From JAJZQZ01 sp963790415 (GTDB lineage Bacteria; Actinomycetota; Thermoleophilia; RBG-16-64-13): DNA of 64,000 bases. The stretch is taken from contig CAWBOK010000001.1 of assembly GCA_963790415.1 (NCBI GenBank), forward strand, positions 248,001-312,000. Reading direction: 5' to 3'. Shown here piece after piece: positions 53,932 through 62,465 of this stretch. The number at the start of each line of letters is the position of its first letter. Within the stretch, counting starts at the first letter, position 1. The notes beneath the pieces were generated by a model that saw nothing but the letters and a program-made list of their open reading frames with translations, ran no database searches and was not told the origin of the DNA. Position numbers and translations under genes: made by a program.

Positions 53932-53961
53932 GGGACCGAGGCTCTCGCGAGCCTCGGTCCC
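53932..53961 (-). terminator. Perfect 13-bp hairpin between the methyltransferase gene and pylT
   Basis: GGGACCGAGGCTC and GAGCCTCGGTCCC pair fully around a 4-base loop. No T tract. It could be a weak terminator or an RNA-processing signal that frees the tRNA-Pyl 5' region from the corrinoid transcript. Confidence 0.6.
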
Positions 53962-53982
53962 AAGCCTGTGTGCCGGTCCGCT

Positions 53983-55008
53983 CTAGCCGGCGGCCTCCAC
54001 CGCGGCTTCCACCATGGCGCGGAGGTTCTCCGTGGTGGTGGTGGGCGGGATGGAACAACCGGGAGCGATCATGGCATAGCCGTCGGCCAGAGCTTTCCTG
54101 ACGTCGGCCTTCACGTCGTCCGGAGTACCGGTGAACAGCGTCACCACAGCATCCACACCGCCGATGAGGGGGATGGGCCGGTCGAAGGTGGCCAGGTCGG
54201 CTACCAGTGCCGGAGCGTCCACCGAGGGCTCTACGGAGATGGCGGTGGTCCCCGTGTCGGCGATCATCTTGCCGATGGGGTTCACCTGGCCGCAGATGTG
54301 CATGATCGTGGGGATGCCTTTGGGGAAGTTGTCCAGCTGCTTCTTCTCGTACGGCTGAGCCATGTTCAGGTAGATCGGAGGACTGATGACGTCGATGGAG
54401 GCCATCATGTCCTCGATCACGATGACGTCGGCGCCCGCTTCGACCAGCGCGTAGGCCAAGGCGGTTCCGGCCTTCTCGGCCAGGTCGAGCAGCGGGATGA
54501 GCGAGTCCGGCTTCTTGAAGCTCGTCTTCAAGGCATCGGTGATACCCATGAGGTTGGCCACGATGCTGAAGGGACCGACCACGTTCCCCATGACGACCAC
54601 ATCGTCCCCGTGCCACTCCTTGAGCAGCCTGACCGCCTCTATGAGTTCAGGGACCCGGCCCAACGTGAGGAAATCCTCCGGGAACTCGGGGGTGTCGCCC
54701 ACGTGGAACGGGTGGACATCGATGCGGGGCACGCCCTCGCGGCCGGCGTACTTCACCGTGGCGCCCAGAGCTTCCGACTCGATGGTCTGGCAATAGGGCA
54801 CACGGACGGCGTCGAAACCGAGTACCGTGTACGCACCGGCGGCCAGCTTGGCCATGGGTTCGGCTTTCATGTGAGCGTCGGGCCACTCGGCTCCGGTGGC
54901 ATCCATCTGCGGATAGGTGCCCGTTTGGTTGGCGCTGAACACGGGGGCGCGATCCACCGGTTCGCCCTTCAATGCGGCAAACATGCGTTCTCTGGAAGTC
55001 ATACTCAT
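53983..55008 (-). CDS. MtbA/MtaA-like methylcobamide methyltransferase (UroD family)
   Basis: A 341-residue protein of the uroporphyrinogen decarboxylase-like methyltransferases that take a methyl group from a methylated corrinoid protein. The zinc motif is HICGQ (His-x-Cys) with the third ligand in MIAPGCSIP. The N-terminal TSRERMFAALKGEPVDRAPVF is typical. ATG 55008 has AGGAG at seven bases. In methanogens the acceptor is coenzyme M; here the acceptor is unknown (CoM or another thiol). It is 172 bases downstream of its corrinoid protein, with a possible extra -10 (TATACT, 55051-55046) in the gap. It ends with TAG, and readthrough would stop again inside pylT. Confidence 0.85.
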   Translation of the reverse strand: MSMTSRERMFAALKGEPVDRAPVFSANQTGTYPQMDATGAEWPDAHMKAEPMAKLAAGAYTVLGFDAVRVPYCQTIESEALGATVKYAGREGVPRIDVHPFHVGDTPEFPEDFLTLGRVPELIEAVRLLKEWHGDDVVVMGNVVGPFSIVANLMGITDALKTSFKKPDSLIPLLDLAEKAGTALAYALVEAGADVIVIEDMMASIDVISPPIYLNMAQPYEKKQLDNFPKGIPTIMHICGQVNPIGKMIADTGTTAISVEPSVDAPALVADLATFDRPIPLIGGVDAVVTLFTGTPDDVKADVRKALADGYAMIAPGCSIPPTTTTENLRAMVEAAVEAAG

Positions 55009-55180
55009 CTCGTCACTCCTATTGTGGCTTTCAGACCCTCTACCAAGTATATGCATCTTCGCGCACTTCGCGCATCTCGGCCACCATATATCCACCCCGG
55101 CTCACGGGGGCCCCCGGGTGACGCTGTCGATCAGGCCGGCGGCATCTCCACAACCCCCGGTCACGCCGTGGCTCACCTCC

Positions 55181-55828
55181 TCAGCTCTGCGCCAGTTCGA
55201 GCGCCCTTTGCACGGCTTCCTGGGCGTTCTCCGCGTACCCGTCGGCGCCGATCTTATCCGCCCAGTACTGGGTGACGACGGCCCCGCCCACCATGGTCTT
55301 CACCTGTTCGCGGATGCCGGCTTCCTTGAGCATCTTCTCGAGCGCCTTCTGCCCCACCATGGTGGTGGTCATGAGCGCTGAGCTGCCCACGATGGTGGCG
55401 TTCATTTCTTTGACCTTCTCCACGTAGGCAGTGAGGGGCACATCGCGGCCGAGATCATGCACCTCGAAACCGTAGACCCGCATCAGCGTCGCCACTATAC
55501 CCTTGCCGATGTCGTGCACGTCGCCTTCGATGGTGCCGAGGACGACGATGCCGGCCTTCTTCTCCCTCTGCTCGGGCGGCAGATGAGCCTCGAGGATGGC
55601 GATAGCCGCCACCATCGCCTCCGAGGCGATGATCACCTCGGGCAGGAACACGGTGCCACGCTCGAAAAGATCTCCCACCTCGCGCATGCCCGGGGTGAAG
55701 CCTTCACTGATCACCCGCACCGGGTCGAGGCCCAACGCTACCGCTTCTTCAGCCACCGCCTTGGCCCGGTGCTCGTCGGCGGCGACGACCGCCGCCTTGG
55801 CGGCGTCGAGCAGTTCTTGCTCGGTCAT
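55181..55828 (-). CDS. Methylamine-type corrinoid protein (MtmC/MtbC/MttC family)
   Basis: A 215-residue B12 protein carrying the methyl group between a methylamine methyltransferase and the MtbA-like enzyme. The N-terminal helical cap (residues 1 to about 90) is followed by the cobalamin-binding EGDVHDIGKGIVATLM, with the cobalt-ligand histidine at about 105 (DxHxxG), and a Rossmann end with TMVGGAVVTQYWADKIGADGY. Strong GGAGGTACGTC before ATG 55828. Corrinoid proteins of this family act with MtmB, MtbB or MttB, which contain pyrrolysine in many organisms; no such gene is adjacent. It opens the transcription unit that leads to pyl. Confidence 0.9.
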   Translation of the reverse strand: MTEQELLDAAKAAVVAADEHRAKAVAEEAVALGLDPVRVISEGFTPGMREVGDLFERGTVFLPEVIIASEAMVAAIAILEAHLPPEQREKKAGIVVLGTIEGDVHDIGKGIVATLMRVYGFEVHDLGRDVPLTAYVEKVKEMNATIVGSSALMTTTMVGQKALEKMLKEAGIREQVKTMVGGAVVTQYWADKIGADGYAENAQEAVQRALELAQS

Positions 55829-55899
55829 GACGTACCTCCGACACGCTGCATAGGGCAGACAGCCTGACGCAGCTCCCCTTACATCGTACGCTTCAGCTG

Positions 55900-55915
55900 T
55901 CTAGACATGTATAGA
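55900..55915. promoter_or_regulatory. Palindrome just downstream of the corrinoid-pyl promoter
   Basis: TCTAGACATGTATAGA, palindromic except for one pair, lies about 10-25 bases past the predicted transcription start. A repressor bound here would block the whole corrinoid-methyltransferase-pyl unit. A similar word is at 45423. Confidence 0.5.
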
Positions 55916-55930
55916 GCTGCGGTAGCCCAC

Positions 55931-55959
55931 AGACTACCCGCGCCGCTCAAGCGAGTCAA
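55931..55959 (-). promoter_or_regulatory. Promoter of the corrinoid protein-methyltransferase-pyl unit
   Basis: Minus-strand TTGACT (55959-55954) and TAGTCT (55936-55931) with an exact 17-base spacer, about 100 bases before the corrinoid gene start. No comparable promoter is visible directly ahead of pylT, so this one probably drives the whole set. Confidence 0.65.
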
Positions 55960-56012
55960 TAGGGGGTTCCGCGTACCCGGTGCCGTCCGTTGCTATCTCG
56001 TCGCGGCGACCG

Positions 56013-56041
56013 TTCCCCTAAGACCGCGCCTCGACTATAAT
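56013..56041 (+). promoter_or_regulatory. tRNA-Leu promoter
   Basis: A consensus -10 TATAAT at 56036-56041 and a weak -35 TTCCCC at 56013-56018, spacer 17 bases, 25 bases before the tRNA. Confidence 0.55.
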
Positions 56042-56066
56042 CGACTCGGCACCGCTCCGATCGCAC

Positions 56067-56152
56067 GCCGAAGTGGCGGAACTGGCAGACGCGCTGGACT
56101 CAAACTCCAGTGAGGCTCACACCTCGTGCGGGTTCGACCCCCGCCTTCGGCA
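56067..56152 (+). tRNA. tRNA-Leu, anticodon CAA
   Basis: An 86-base class II tRNA. Acceptor GCCGAAG pairs with CTTCGGC, discriminator A, CCA not encoded. The anticodon stem CTGGA/TCCAG holds loop CTCAAAC, anticodon CAA reading UUG. A long variable arm and T arm (GCGGG-TTCGACC-CCCGC) fit tRNA-Leu. Confidence 0.95.
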
Positions 56153-56276
56153 TCGACCTACCTCACGCACCATCCCATGGGCGGCTGAACTTGAAGGGAC
56201 AGCCGCTCCGGCGTCGAAAAAAACTTCTGAGAAAGTTGACTGGATTCCAATCCGAACAGTTGGTAGGCTGGGGGAT

Positions 56277-56771
56277 ATGACGCACTCTGAAGACGGCAGG
56301 TCCAGACGGTATGTCGACCTCGTGGGCGAAAGACTCCGTCGCATCAGGCAGGAGCGCAATCTCAGCCTCCAGGACGTATGCGACCGGTCGGGGGGCGCCT
56401 TCGTTGTCTCCACGCTCAGCGCGTACGAGCGGGGCAAGCGGAGTCTGAGCCTCGAGCGCATGCTCGAGCTGGCCGAGATCTACGGAATCTCCGCTCCCTC
56501 GCTCCTCGACGTGGACGATTCCGCGGAAGTCTTCGCCGACCTCAGCCGGAATCGGCCGTTGCGCATCAACCTCGGTCATCTCGACCGCTTGAGCCCCGAA
56601 GAGCGCCGTCCCCTCGAGAACTACCTCGCATTCCTGCGCACCCTACGGGGTGACCCCACGCGCGAGATACTCACCATACGCAAGGACGACCTCGCGTACC
56701 TGTCCAATCTGTACGGCGTACGTCCGCAGACCCTGAAGGACCGCCTGGAGGCTCAAGGCATCCTCGGGTAG
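56277..56771 (+). CDS. XRE-family regulator, BldD-like
   Basis: A 164-residue DNA-binding protein. Helix-turn-helix residues VGERLRRIRQERNLSLQDVC, STLSAYERGKRSLSLERM and LAEIYGISAPSLL closely follow the BldD pattern of actinobacteria. A C-terminal part of about 75 residues (RPLRINLGHLDRLSPEER and after) is different from the c-di-GMP domain of BldD, and I do not see the RxD-x8-RxxD signature. ATG 56277 follows a GGGG run, and TTGACT at 56236-56241 may be a -35. It ends with TAG. Targets unknown. Confidence 0.82.
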   Translation: MTHSEDGRSRRYVDLVGERLRRIRQERNLSLQDVCDRSGGAFVVSTLSAYERGKRSLSLERMLELAEIYGISAPSLLDVDDSAEVFADLSRNRPLRINLGHLDRLSPEERRPLENYLAFLRTLRGDPTREILTIRKDDLAYLSNLYGVRPQTLKDRLEAQGILG

Positions 56772-56808
56772 ACGGCCGCGGCAGCGGGTTCGGCGCCCGC
56801 CGCGCCGC

Positions 56809-57639
56809 TCACGGAGCGAGCAATACCGGCACATTCACGTCACGCATGAGCTGCTCCGTCACGCTCCCCATCACCAGACGTCTCAAGAAGGAGTGGCCCT
56901 TGGTCCCCATGACGACCAGGTCGGAGGGTTCGTCTTCGAGATCGGCCATGGTTGCCATCACCACCTCGCCCGCCTCCAGCCGCCACGTCACGGGCAGCGT
57001 GAACGCTTCGAGGTAGGTATGCGCTTCCTCCTGCACCGCGCCGGCTTTCGCCTGGTCGTCTCCCGTGGTGAGCACGCGCACAGAGGCGCCGCAGTGGGAA
57101 GCAACATCGGCGCCCAACTTCAGAGCCCGGTGCGCCGCGTGACTGCCGTCGAACAGCACGAGAAGACTGCGCACCTCCACGGGCTTCTCCTCGGTCAACA
57201 GTACCGGGGTAGTGGCTCTGCGGGCGACTCCCTCGGCGATAGATCCCAGCATGTCCTTCCCCCAGCGGGCGTGTTCCCCCCTCTTCCCCATGACGATCAG
57301 ATCGTGCTCGTCGCCCAGGTCGGCGATCGTGTCGGCCGGCACGCCCTCTTCCATGAGGGCGTCGACCGGGACCCCGGCCGCTTCCGCCGCTTCGCGGAAC
57401 AGCGTCAGCGCGCGGTCGCCTTTGGTGCGGAACCCCTCGAGGATCTCCAGCGGCATCGGGGTGAGAGGGATGCCTTCGTACGTGTAGTCGAGGTAGGGCG
57501 GCATCTCGAGCAGGCGCACGTCGAGTACATGTACGCCCACCACGCGGGCGCCGTACAGCTTTGCCAGTGCCACAGCGTGTGTGCGCGCGGCGTCGGAGTA
57601 CGGTGACGCGTCGACGGCCACCAGGATGGATTTGATCAT
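56809..57639 (-). CDS. Tandem universal stress protein
   Basis: Cytosolic protein of 276 residues with two UspA-like domains. The first (SILVAVDASPYSDAARTHAV to VMGKRGEHARWGKDMLGS) has an ATP-type GxxG pattern. The second (SLLVLFDGSHAAHRALKLGA to VMGTKGHSFLRRLVMGSVTEQL) is more divergent. ATG 57639 follows GGAG. Likely a stress or stationary-phase factor; no specific target can be read. Confidence 0.85.
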   Translation of the reverse strand: MIKSILVAVDASPYSDAARTHAVALAKLYGARVVGVHVLDVRLLEMPPYLDYTYEGIPLTPMPLEILEGFRTKGDRALTLFREAAEAAGVPVDALMEEGVPADTIADLGDEHDLIVMGKRGEHARWGKDMLGSIAEGVARRATTPVLLTEEKPVEVRSLLVLFDGSHAAHRALKLGADVASHCGASVRVLTTGDDQAKAGAVQEEAHTYLEAFTLPVTWRLEAGEVVMATMADLEDEPSDLVVMGTKGHSFLRRLVMGSVTEQLMRDVNVPVLLAP

Positions 57640-57719
57640 CGCCACGTCTCCTTGTTCGGTGCAGGTGGTCACATGTCGGGGGAGCCGACCGGCTGGAGTC
57701 TTCCCGCGTCCGACGCGGT

Positions 57720-58314
<595 letters not shown>

Positions 58315-58968
58315 CTATCCCTTGCGCCGTTCGAGTTCCCGCCAGAGTTGTGGCAACTCTATGTCCATCTGAGCCAACAGCACCAGCAGGTGGTACACCA
58401 CGTCACCCGCCTCGTACACCGTGTGGTCCACGTCGCCCTCCGCGGCCGCCTCCACCACTTCGAGAGCCTCTTCCTCCACCTTCGCTCCAATAGCGGGCAC
58501 GCCGCCGGCGAACAGCTTGGCGGTGTAGGAACCCTCGGGCGCTGTGCGCTTCCGGTCCTGGATGGTCTGGTACAAGTCGCTGACGGTCAGGAACAGCGGC
58601 CCCGTGTCCGCCGACGACTGCAGCAGTCGACCGTCGAAGCACGTGTGATCACCCGTGTGACAGGCGGGACCGACCTGTTCCACCAGCGCCAACAGAGTAT
58701 CGCCGTCGCAGTCGTAGCGCAGCTCGCGCACCTGCTGAATATGGCCGGACGTCTCACCCTTGTTCCACAGCGCCCCTCGCGAACGGCTCCAGAACCAGGT
58801 GGTGCCGGTCTCCAGTGTCTTCTCAAGAGATTCGCGGTTCATGTAGGCGAGCATGAGGACCTCGCCGGTGGTCCACTCCTGCACGACGCAGGGCACGAGC
58901 CCGTGGGCCCCGAAGACAACGGCGTCGGCGGTGGCGGCGGTGGCAGTCATGGGAGCTTCTTGCGGCAT
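58315..58968 (-). CDS. hisIE: Bifunctional phosphoribosyl-AMP cyclohydrolase / phosphoribosyl-ATP pyrophosphatase
   Basis: Catalyses histidine biosynthesis steps 2 and 3. The HisI domain (to about residue 120) has RGALWNKGETSGH and the metal-site cysteine/histidine run CDGDTLLALVEQVG followed by ACHTGDHTC. The HisE domain has SYTAKLFAGGVPAIG, KVEEEALEVVEAAAEGD and EAGDVVYHLLVLL. ATG 58968 follows AAGGGG, giving 217 residues. It ends with TAG and abuts the amidotransferase gene. Intact. Confidence 0.94.
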   Translation of the reverse strand: MPQEAPMTATAATADAVVFGAHGLVPCVVQEWTTGEVLMLAYMNRESLEKTLETGTTWFWSRSRGALWNKGETSGHIQQVRELRYDCDGDTLLALVEQVGPACHTGDHTCFDGRLLQSSADTGPLFLTVSDLYQTIQDRKRTAPEGSYTAKLFAGGVPAIGAKVEEEALEVVEAAAEGDVDHTVYEAGDVVYHLLVLLAQMDIELPQLWRELERRKG

Positions 58969-59135
58969 GATTCCCCTTGGGCGCTCAGGCTGGGACTCCT
59001 TCCCTCGCCTGCGCACGACGGGGTAGAGCGAAACGTGAAGTATCATACAGGTGGCTGCAGCCACTGTGAAGCGACCCGGGTGGCCTCGGCGTACGCGCGG
59101 GCAGGGAGCCGAACCGACAACGAGGTAGACGACGG

Positions 59136-60411
59136 ATGCATGGTACAGCGGAGCTGATATTCACGGGCGACGAACTCCTGCGGGGCGACATCGTCAACAC
59201 GAACCAGGCCTTCCTCGGCGAGTCTCTGCTGGATATAGGCATGTTCACCACGCACTGCCCTGTCCGTCACGGACAATCTTGATGCCATCGCGGCCGCCCT
59301 GCAGGCGGCGCTCATTCGGCGGCCCGACGTGGTGATCATCAGCGGCGGACTGGGCCCCACCGAGGACGACCTGACCCGCGAGGCAGTCTCCTCGGCACTC
59401 GGACGACCCCTGGAGCACCACGACGCGCTTCTGCAGCAGATTCGGATCCGCTTCGTCCAACTCGGCATCCACATGGGCGAGAGCAACCGCAAGCAGGCGC
59501 TGATACCTGAAGGGGCGACGGCCATACCCTTCACCGGCACCGCCCCCGGGTTCTGGCTCGTGTCGGGGGATACCGTGGTGGCTGCTCTGCCCGGCGTGCC
59601 GCGGGAGCTCGCCTCGATGTGGGCCGAGACAGTGGAGCCCCTGCTCACGTCGCGGCTGAGAGAAGCCGAGGCGAAGGAGGGACGGCCACAGCAGGGGGTC
59701 ATCGTCCGCCGGTTGCGCGTGTACGGCATAGGCGAATCCACTCTGGCTGAGTTGCTCGGGGAGATCCCGTGGCGCGGGCACGGGGTGGACATCGGCACGC
59801 GGGCGGCTATGGACGGCGTCACGCTCATCCTTCGCGCCCAACACACAGCTGAAGCCCATGCCACGCTTGCCCTCATCGAGGAACAGGTACGCGACATACT
59901 CGGCACCAAGATCTACGGGACGGGCGACGCCGACTTGGCCGGTGTGGTGGGGAGTCTCCTTCGCGACCGCGGCCTGACCGTGTCGACGGCGGAGTCGTGC
60001 ACGGGCGGCCTCGTCGCGAAACGCCTCACCGACATACCCGGCAGCAGCGACTATTTCCTGGGCGGAGTGGTCGCGTACGACAATCGCCTGAAGACGGCGT
60101 TGCTCGACGTGGAACCCGCCCTGCTGGAGAAGCACGGGGCGGTGAGCGAGGAAGTCGCCGCTGCCATGGCGGTCGGCGCCTGCGGGCGACTGGGGACCGA
60201 CTGCGCGATCTCGACCACCGGCATCGCCGGACCCGGCGGAGGTTCCACCGAGAAGCCCGTGGGCCTGGTCTACATCGGGACGGCGATCGGCGACGACGTG
60301 CAGGTGCGCAGTTTCACCATGTTCCGCACGCGGGAAGAGATCCGCATCCGGACGGCGCAGACCGCCCTCGACCTCTTCCGGCGCCGTTTCTTAGATCCAC
60401 TCGACCGGTAG
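59136..60411 (+). CDS. cinA: CinA, nicotinamide-nucleotide amidase-like (one frameshift)
   Basis: About 424 residues after correction. The N-terminal domain starts with AELIFTGDELLRGDIVNTNQ and contains VVIISGGLGPTEDDLTREAV, a molybdopterin-binding-like fold that hydrolyses ADP-ribose in some homologues. The C-terminal PncC domain has STAESCTGGLVAKRLTDIPG and TTGIAGPGGGSTEKPVG, hydrolysing NMN to nicotinate mononucleotide. One surplus base in the CCC run 59258-59260 splits the frame near residue 41; removal joins THC to LSVTDNLDA. Span 3n+1. Start ATG 59136; TAG ends it. Confidence 0.92.
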
Positions 60412-60483
60412 CGCCCGACTACCGGCTAACGGCGCAGCCGCGGACGACGGCGCGACGCGGCCGCCCCTGGCGCGCCCGGGCGG

Positions 60484-61050
60484 CTACGGCGTCCGTGGTT
60501 TGCAGATGATCTCCAGCACCTCGAGGTCGAAGAAGGTCTGCGCGTGGGTGGGCCGCAACACGAGGGCGGTGTCCAGCCCGTGCCCGGTTCCCCCGCAGGC
60601 GATGATCTCCCGTTGCGGCGAGACCAGGCCGGCGTCGGCGGCCATGAGACTGACCTCGATCGCCACCTTGACCCCTTCGCCGAATCGTTTGAGCGTCTGG
60701 GCCAAGAGTTCCTCGATGCCCCACGTGTCGAACTTCTTCCTCACCGAGCGACCGACCCCCCCGAACGCGTGCGTGGTGGTGAGCACCTTGGCCCCTCGAG
60801 CGTGAAGATCGGCAAGCACGTCGGCCGGGATCTCCTGGCGGCCGGGTTCGGTATAACCCGTGGAGTGGGTCACCACCACCACCTGCAGCCCGGGCAGGGT
60901 TTCGACCGCCGTGAGGCCGGTGCTTCCCCCGGTGGACGGCACTACCACCTCGGTGATGCCAAGCTCAGCCGCGCGCCTGTTCACGAGCTCAAGCACACGC
61001 TCTGAGTTGCCTCGACCTCGATGCTCGAAATAGGTGATCGTCGTCTCCAC
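60484..61050 (-). CDS. Stand-alone pyruvate-kinase C-terminal-like domain protein
   Basis: A 188-residue protein with only the alpha/beta fold of the pyruvate kinase C-domain (PF02887 type). N-terminal VETTITYFEHRGRGNSERVL, STGGSTGLTAVETLPG and a central ADVLADLHARGAKVLTTTHA are typical. No barrel or active site is present, so it is not a kinase. GTG 61050 has AAGGA seven bases upstream. Some relatives are small allosteric-type ligand-binding proteins of unknown function. It ends with TAG. Confidence 0.75.
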   Translation of the reverse strand: METTITYFEHRGRGNSERVLELVNRRAAELGITEVVVPSTGGSTGLTAVETLPGLQVVVVTHSTGYTEPGRQEIPADVLADLHARGAKVLTTTHAFGGVGRSVRKKFDTWGIEELLAQTLKRFGEGVKVAIEVSLMAADAGLVSPQREIIACGGTGHGLDTALVLRPTHAQTFFDLEVLEIICKPRTP

Positions 61051-61179
61051 GCAATTCCTTCCTAACCGTCGAATCCAGAGAATCCGCGGGTAGTATAGTT
61101 GTTCGAAGGTCGGGTGACCCGACAGCCGGCGAGGGATCCACCTGTCGAGCCGACCCGTGAACACCGGGAAGGAGGATGC

Positions 61180-61371
61180 GTGAACAGTCTCATCTTTGCG
61201 GTGGTGATCCCGCTACTGCTGATCCAAGTGGGGCTCATCGTGTGGGCGCTGGTGGATCTCTCGAAGCGGGAGCGCGTCAAAGGAGGCAGCAAGATCGTCT
61301 GGGTGCTGGTCATCTTGATCTTCGAGTTCATCGGACCCATCCTGTATCTCGCCTGGGGCCGCGAAGAGTGA
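61180..61371 (+). CDS. Small two-helix membrane protein (PLDc_N-like)
   Basis: A 63-residue protein with two hydrophobic helices (IFAVVIPLLLIQVGLIVWAL and IVWVLVILIFEFIGPILYLA) joined by a basic loop. This matches the phospholipase D nuclease N-terminal region and often sits beside ABC exporters. GTG 61180 follows GGAGG. It overlaps the ATPase gene by GTGA. Confidence 0.75.
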   Translation: MNSLIFAVVIPLLLIQVGLIVWALVDLSKRERVKGGSKIVWVLVILIFEFIGPILYLAWGREE

Positions 61372-62465
61372 ACGCGATCGAACTCGACGGCCTTACGCGG
61401 GACTTCGGCGGATTCCGGGCGGTCGACGGACTGACCCTGGGAGTGCCCAAGGGCGAGGTCTACGGCTTTCTCGGACCGAACGGTGCGGGCAAGACCACGA
61501 CTCTCAAGATGCTGGCCGGTCTCCTCGCTCCCACGTCGGGCCAGGCCAGGGTGGCGGGCGAGCCCGTGGGTTCGGGCACGTCGAGCCTCAGTCTGCGACG
61601 CAAAGTGGGCTTCCTGGCGGAGGAGCCGTCGTTCTATCCGTGGATGACGGCCGAAGAGTCGCTGGTGTTCGTCGGGCGGCTCTTCGGCGGGGACACGACT
61701 GAAGCCCGGCGACGCGCCGACCAGTTGCTCGAGATCGTCGACCTCGCGGGCCGCCGAAAAGACCGCATCCGCGGCTTCTCGAGGGGGATGCGCCAGCGCC
61801 TCGGCATCGCCCAAGCGCTGATGGGGAAGCCCGAAGTGCTGTTGCTGGACGAGCCCGCTTCGGCGCTCGACCCTATCGGCCGCAAAGAGATCCTCGACCT
61901 GATCGCTTCTCTGCGCGGAGAAGCCACCATCATCATGTCGTCGCACGTGCTCGATGACGTCCAGCGCGTGTCCACCTGGGTCGGCATACTGCGGGAAGGC
62001 CGCCTCCTTGCCGAGGCGCCGCTGGAAGATCTCCTGCTTCGCTACGCACGACCGGTGTTCCACCTCGAAGTGGCCGGTCTGGCGGAACGGGAACGGGTCG
62101 CGGGCCGGCTGCGCGAGGAGCCGTGGTTGCGGGAGATCGTGGGCGAAGGCGGCGGCCTGCGGATCCTGGTGGCAGACCCCGAGGCGGCACAGTTGCGTAT
62201 CCCCGGCCTGGTGGCCGAGGCGCAGGCGCATCTGGTGGAGTTCGTCACGGTCACTCCTACGCTGGAGGACGTCTTCATCCATCTCATGCGCGGCGAGGCG
62301 CCGCCCGGCGAGGCACAGCCGGCCGCCGGCGACGCCCCGCGGGAGACCGGCGACGCCGGCGACCTCCTGGGAGACGACACTCGCACCCAGCCCGGCGGAC
62401 CTGACGAGGCAGGCCCGCCCGCCGGCGACGTGCCGCCGGCCGGTCCACGGGAGGGGGCGCGATGA
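61368..62465 (+). CDS. ABC-2 type exporter ATPase subunit
   Basis: Cytosolic ATPase of 365 residues for the permease that follows. Walker A FLGPNGAGKTTTLKMLAG, signature GFSRGMRQRLGIAQALMG, Walker B VLLLDEPASALDP and H-loop MSSHVLDDVQR are all present. The C-terminal 60 residues are Asp/Gly/Pro-rich low complexity and probably disordered. GTG 61368 and ATG of the next gene (62462) each overlap neighbours by four bases. Substrate unknown. Confidence 0.9.
   Translation: MNAIELDGLTRDFGGFRAVDGLTLGVPKGEVYGFLGPNGAGKTTTLKMLAGLLAPTSGQARVAGEPVGSGTSSLSLRRKVGFLAEEPSFYPWMTAEESLVFVGRLFGGDTTEARRRADQLLEIVDLAGRRKDRIRGFSRGMRQRLGIAQALMGKPEVLLLDEPASALDPIGRKEILDLIASLRGEATIIMSSHVLDDVQRVSTWVGILREGRLLAEAPLEDLLLRYARPVFHLEVAGLAERERVAGRLREEPWLREIVGEGGGLRILVADPEAAQLRIPGLVAEAQAHLVEFVTVTPTLEDVFIHLMRGEAPPGEAQPAAGDAPRETGDAGDLLGDDTRTQPGGPDEAGPPAGDVPPAGPREGAR

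Noticed and set aside
53783..53963. PylS starting upstream, reading through the tRNA
   Set aside because: The frame is open over the tRNA by chance. That part simply translates tRNA-Pyl and cannot be coding.
53892..53985. The TAG ending the MtbA-like gene as a pyrrolysine codon
   Set aside because: Readthrough would reach a second TAG inside pylT after about 49 low-quality residues, and the protein is already full length with all zinc ligands.
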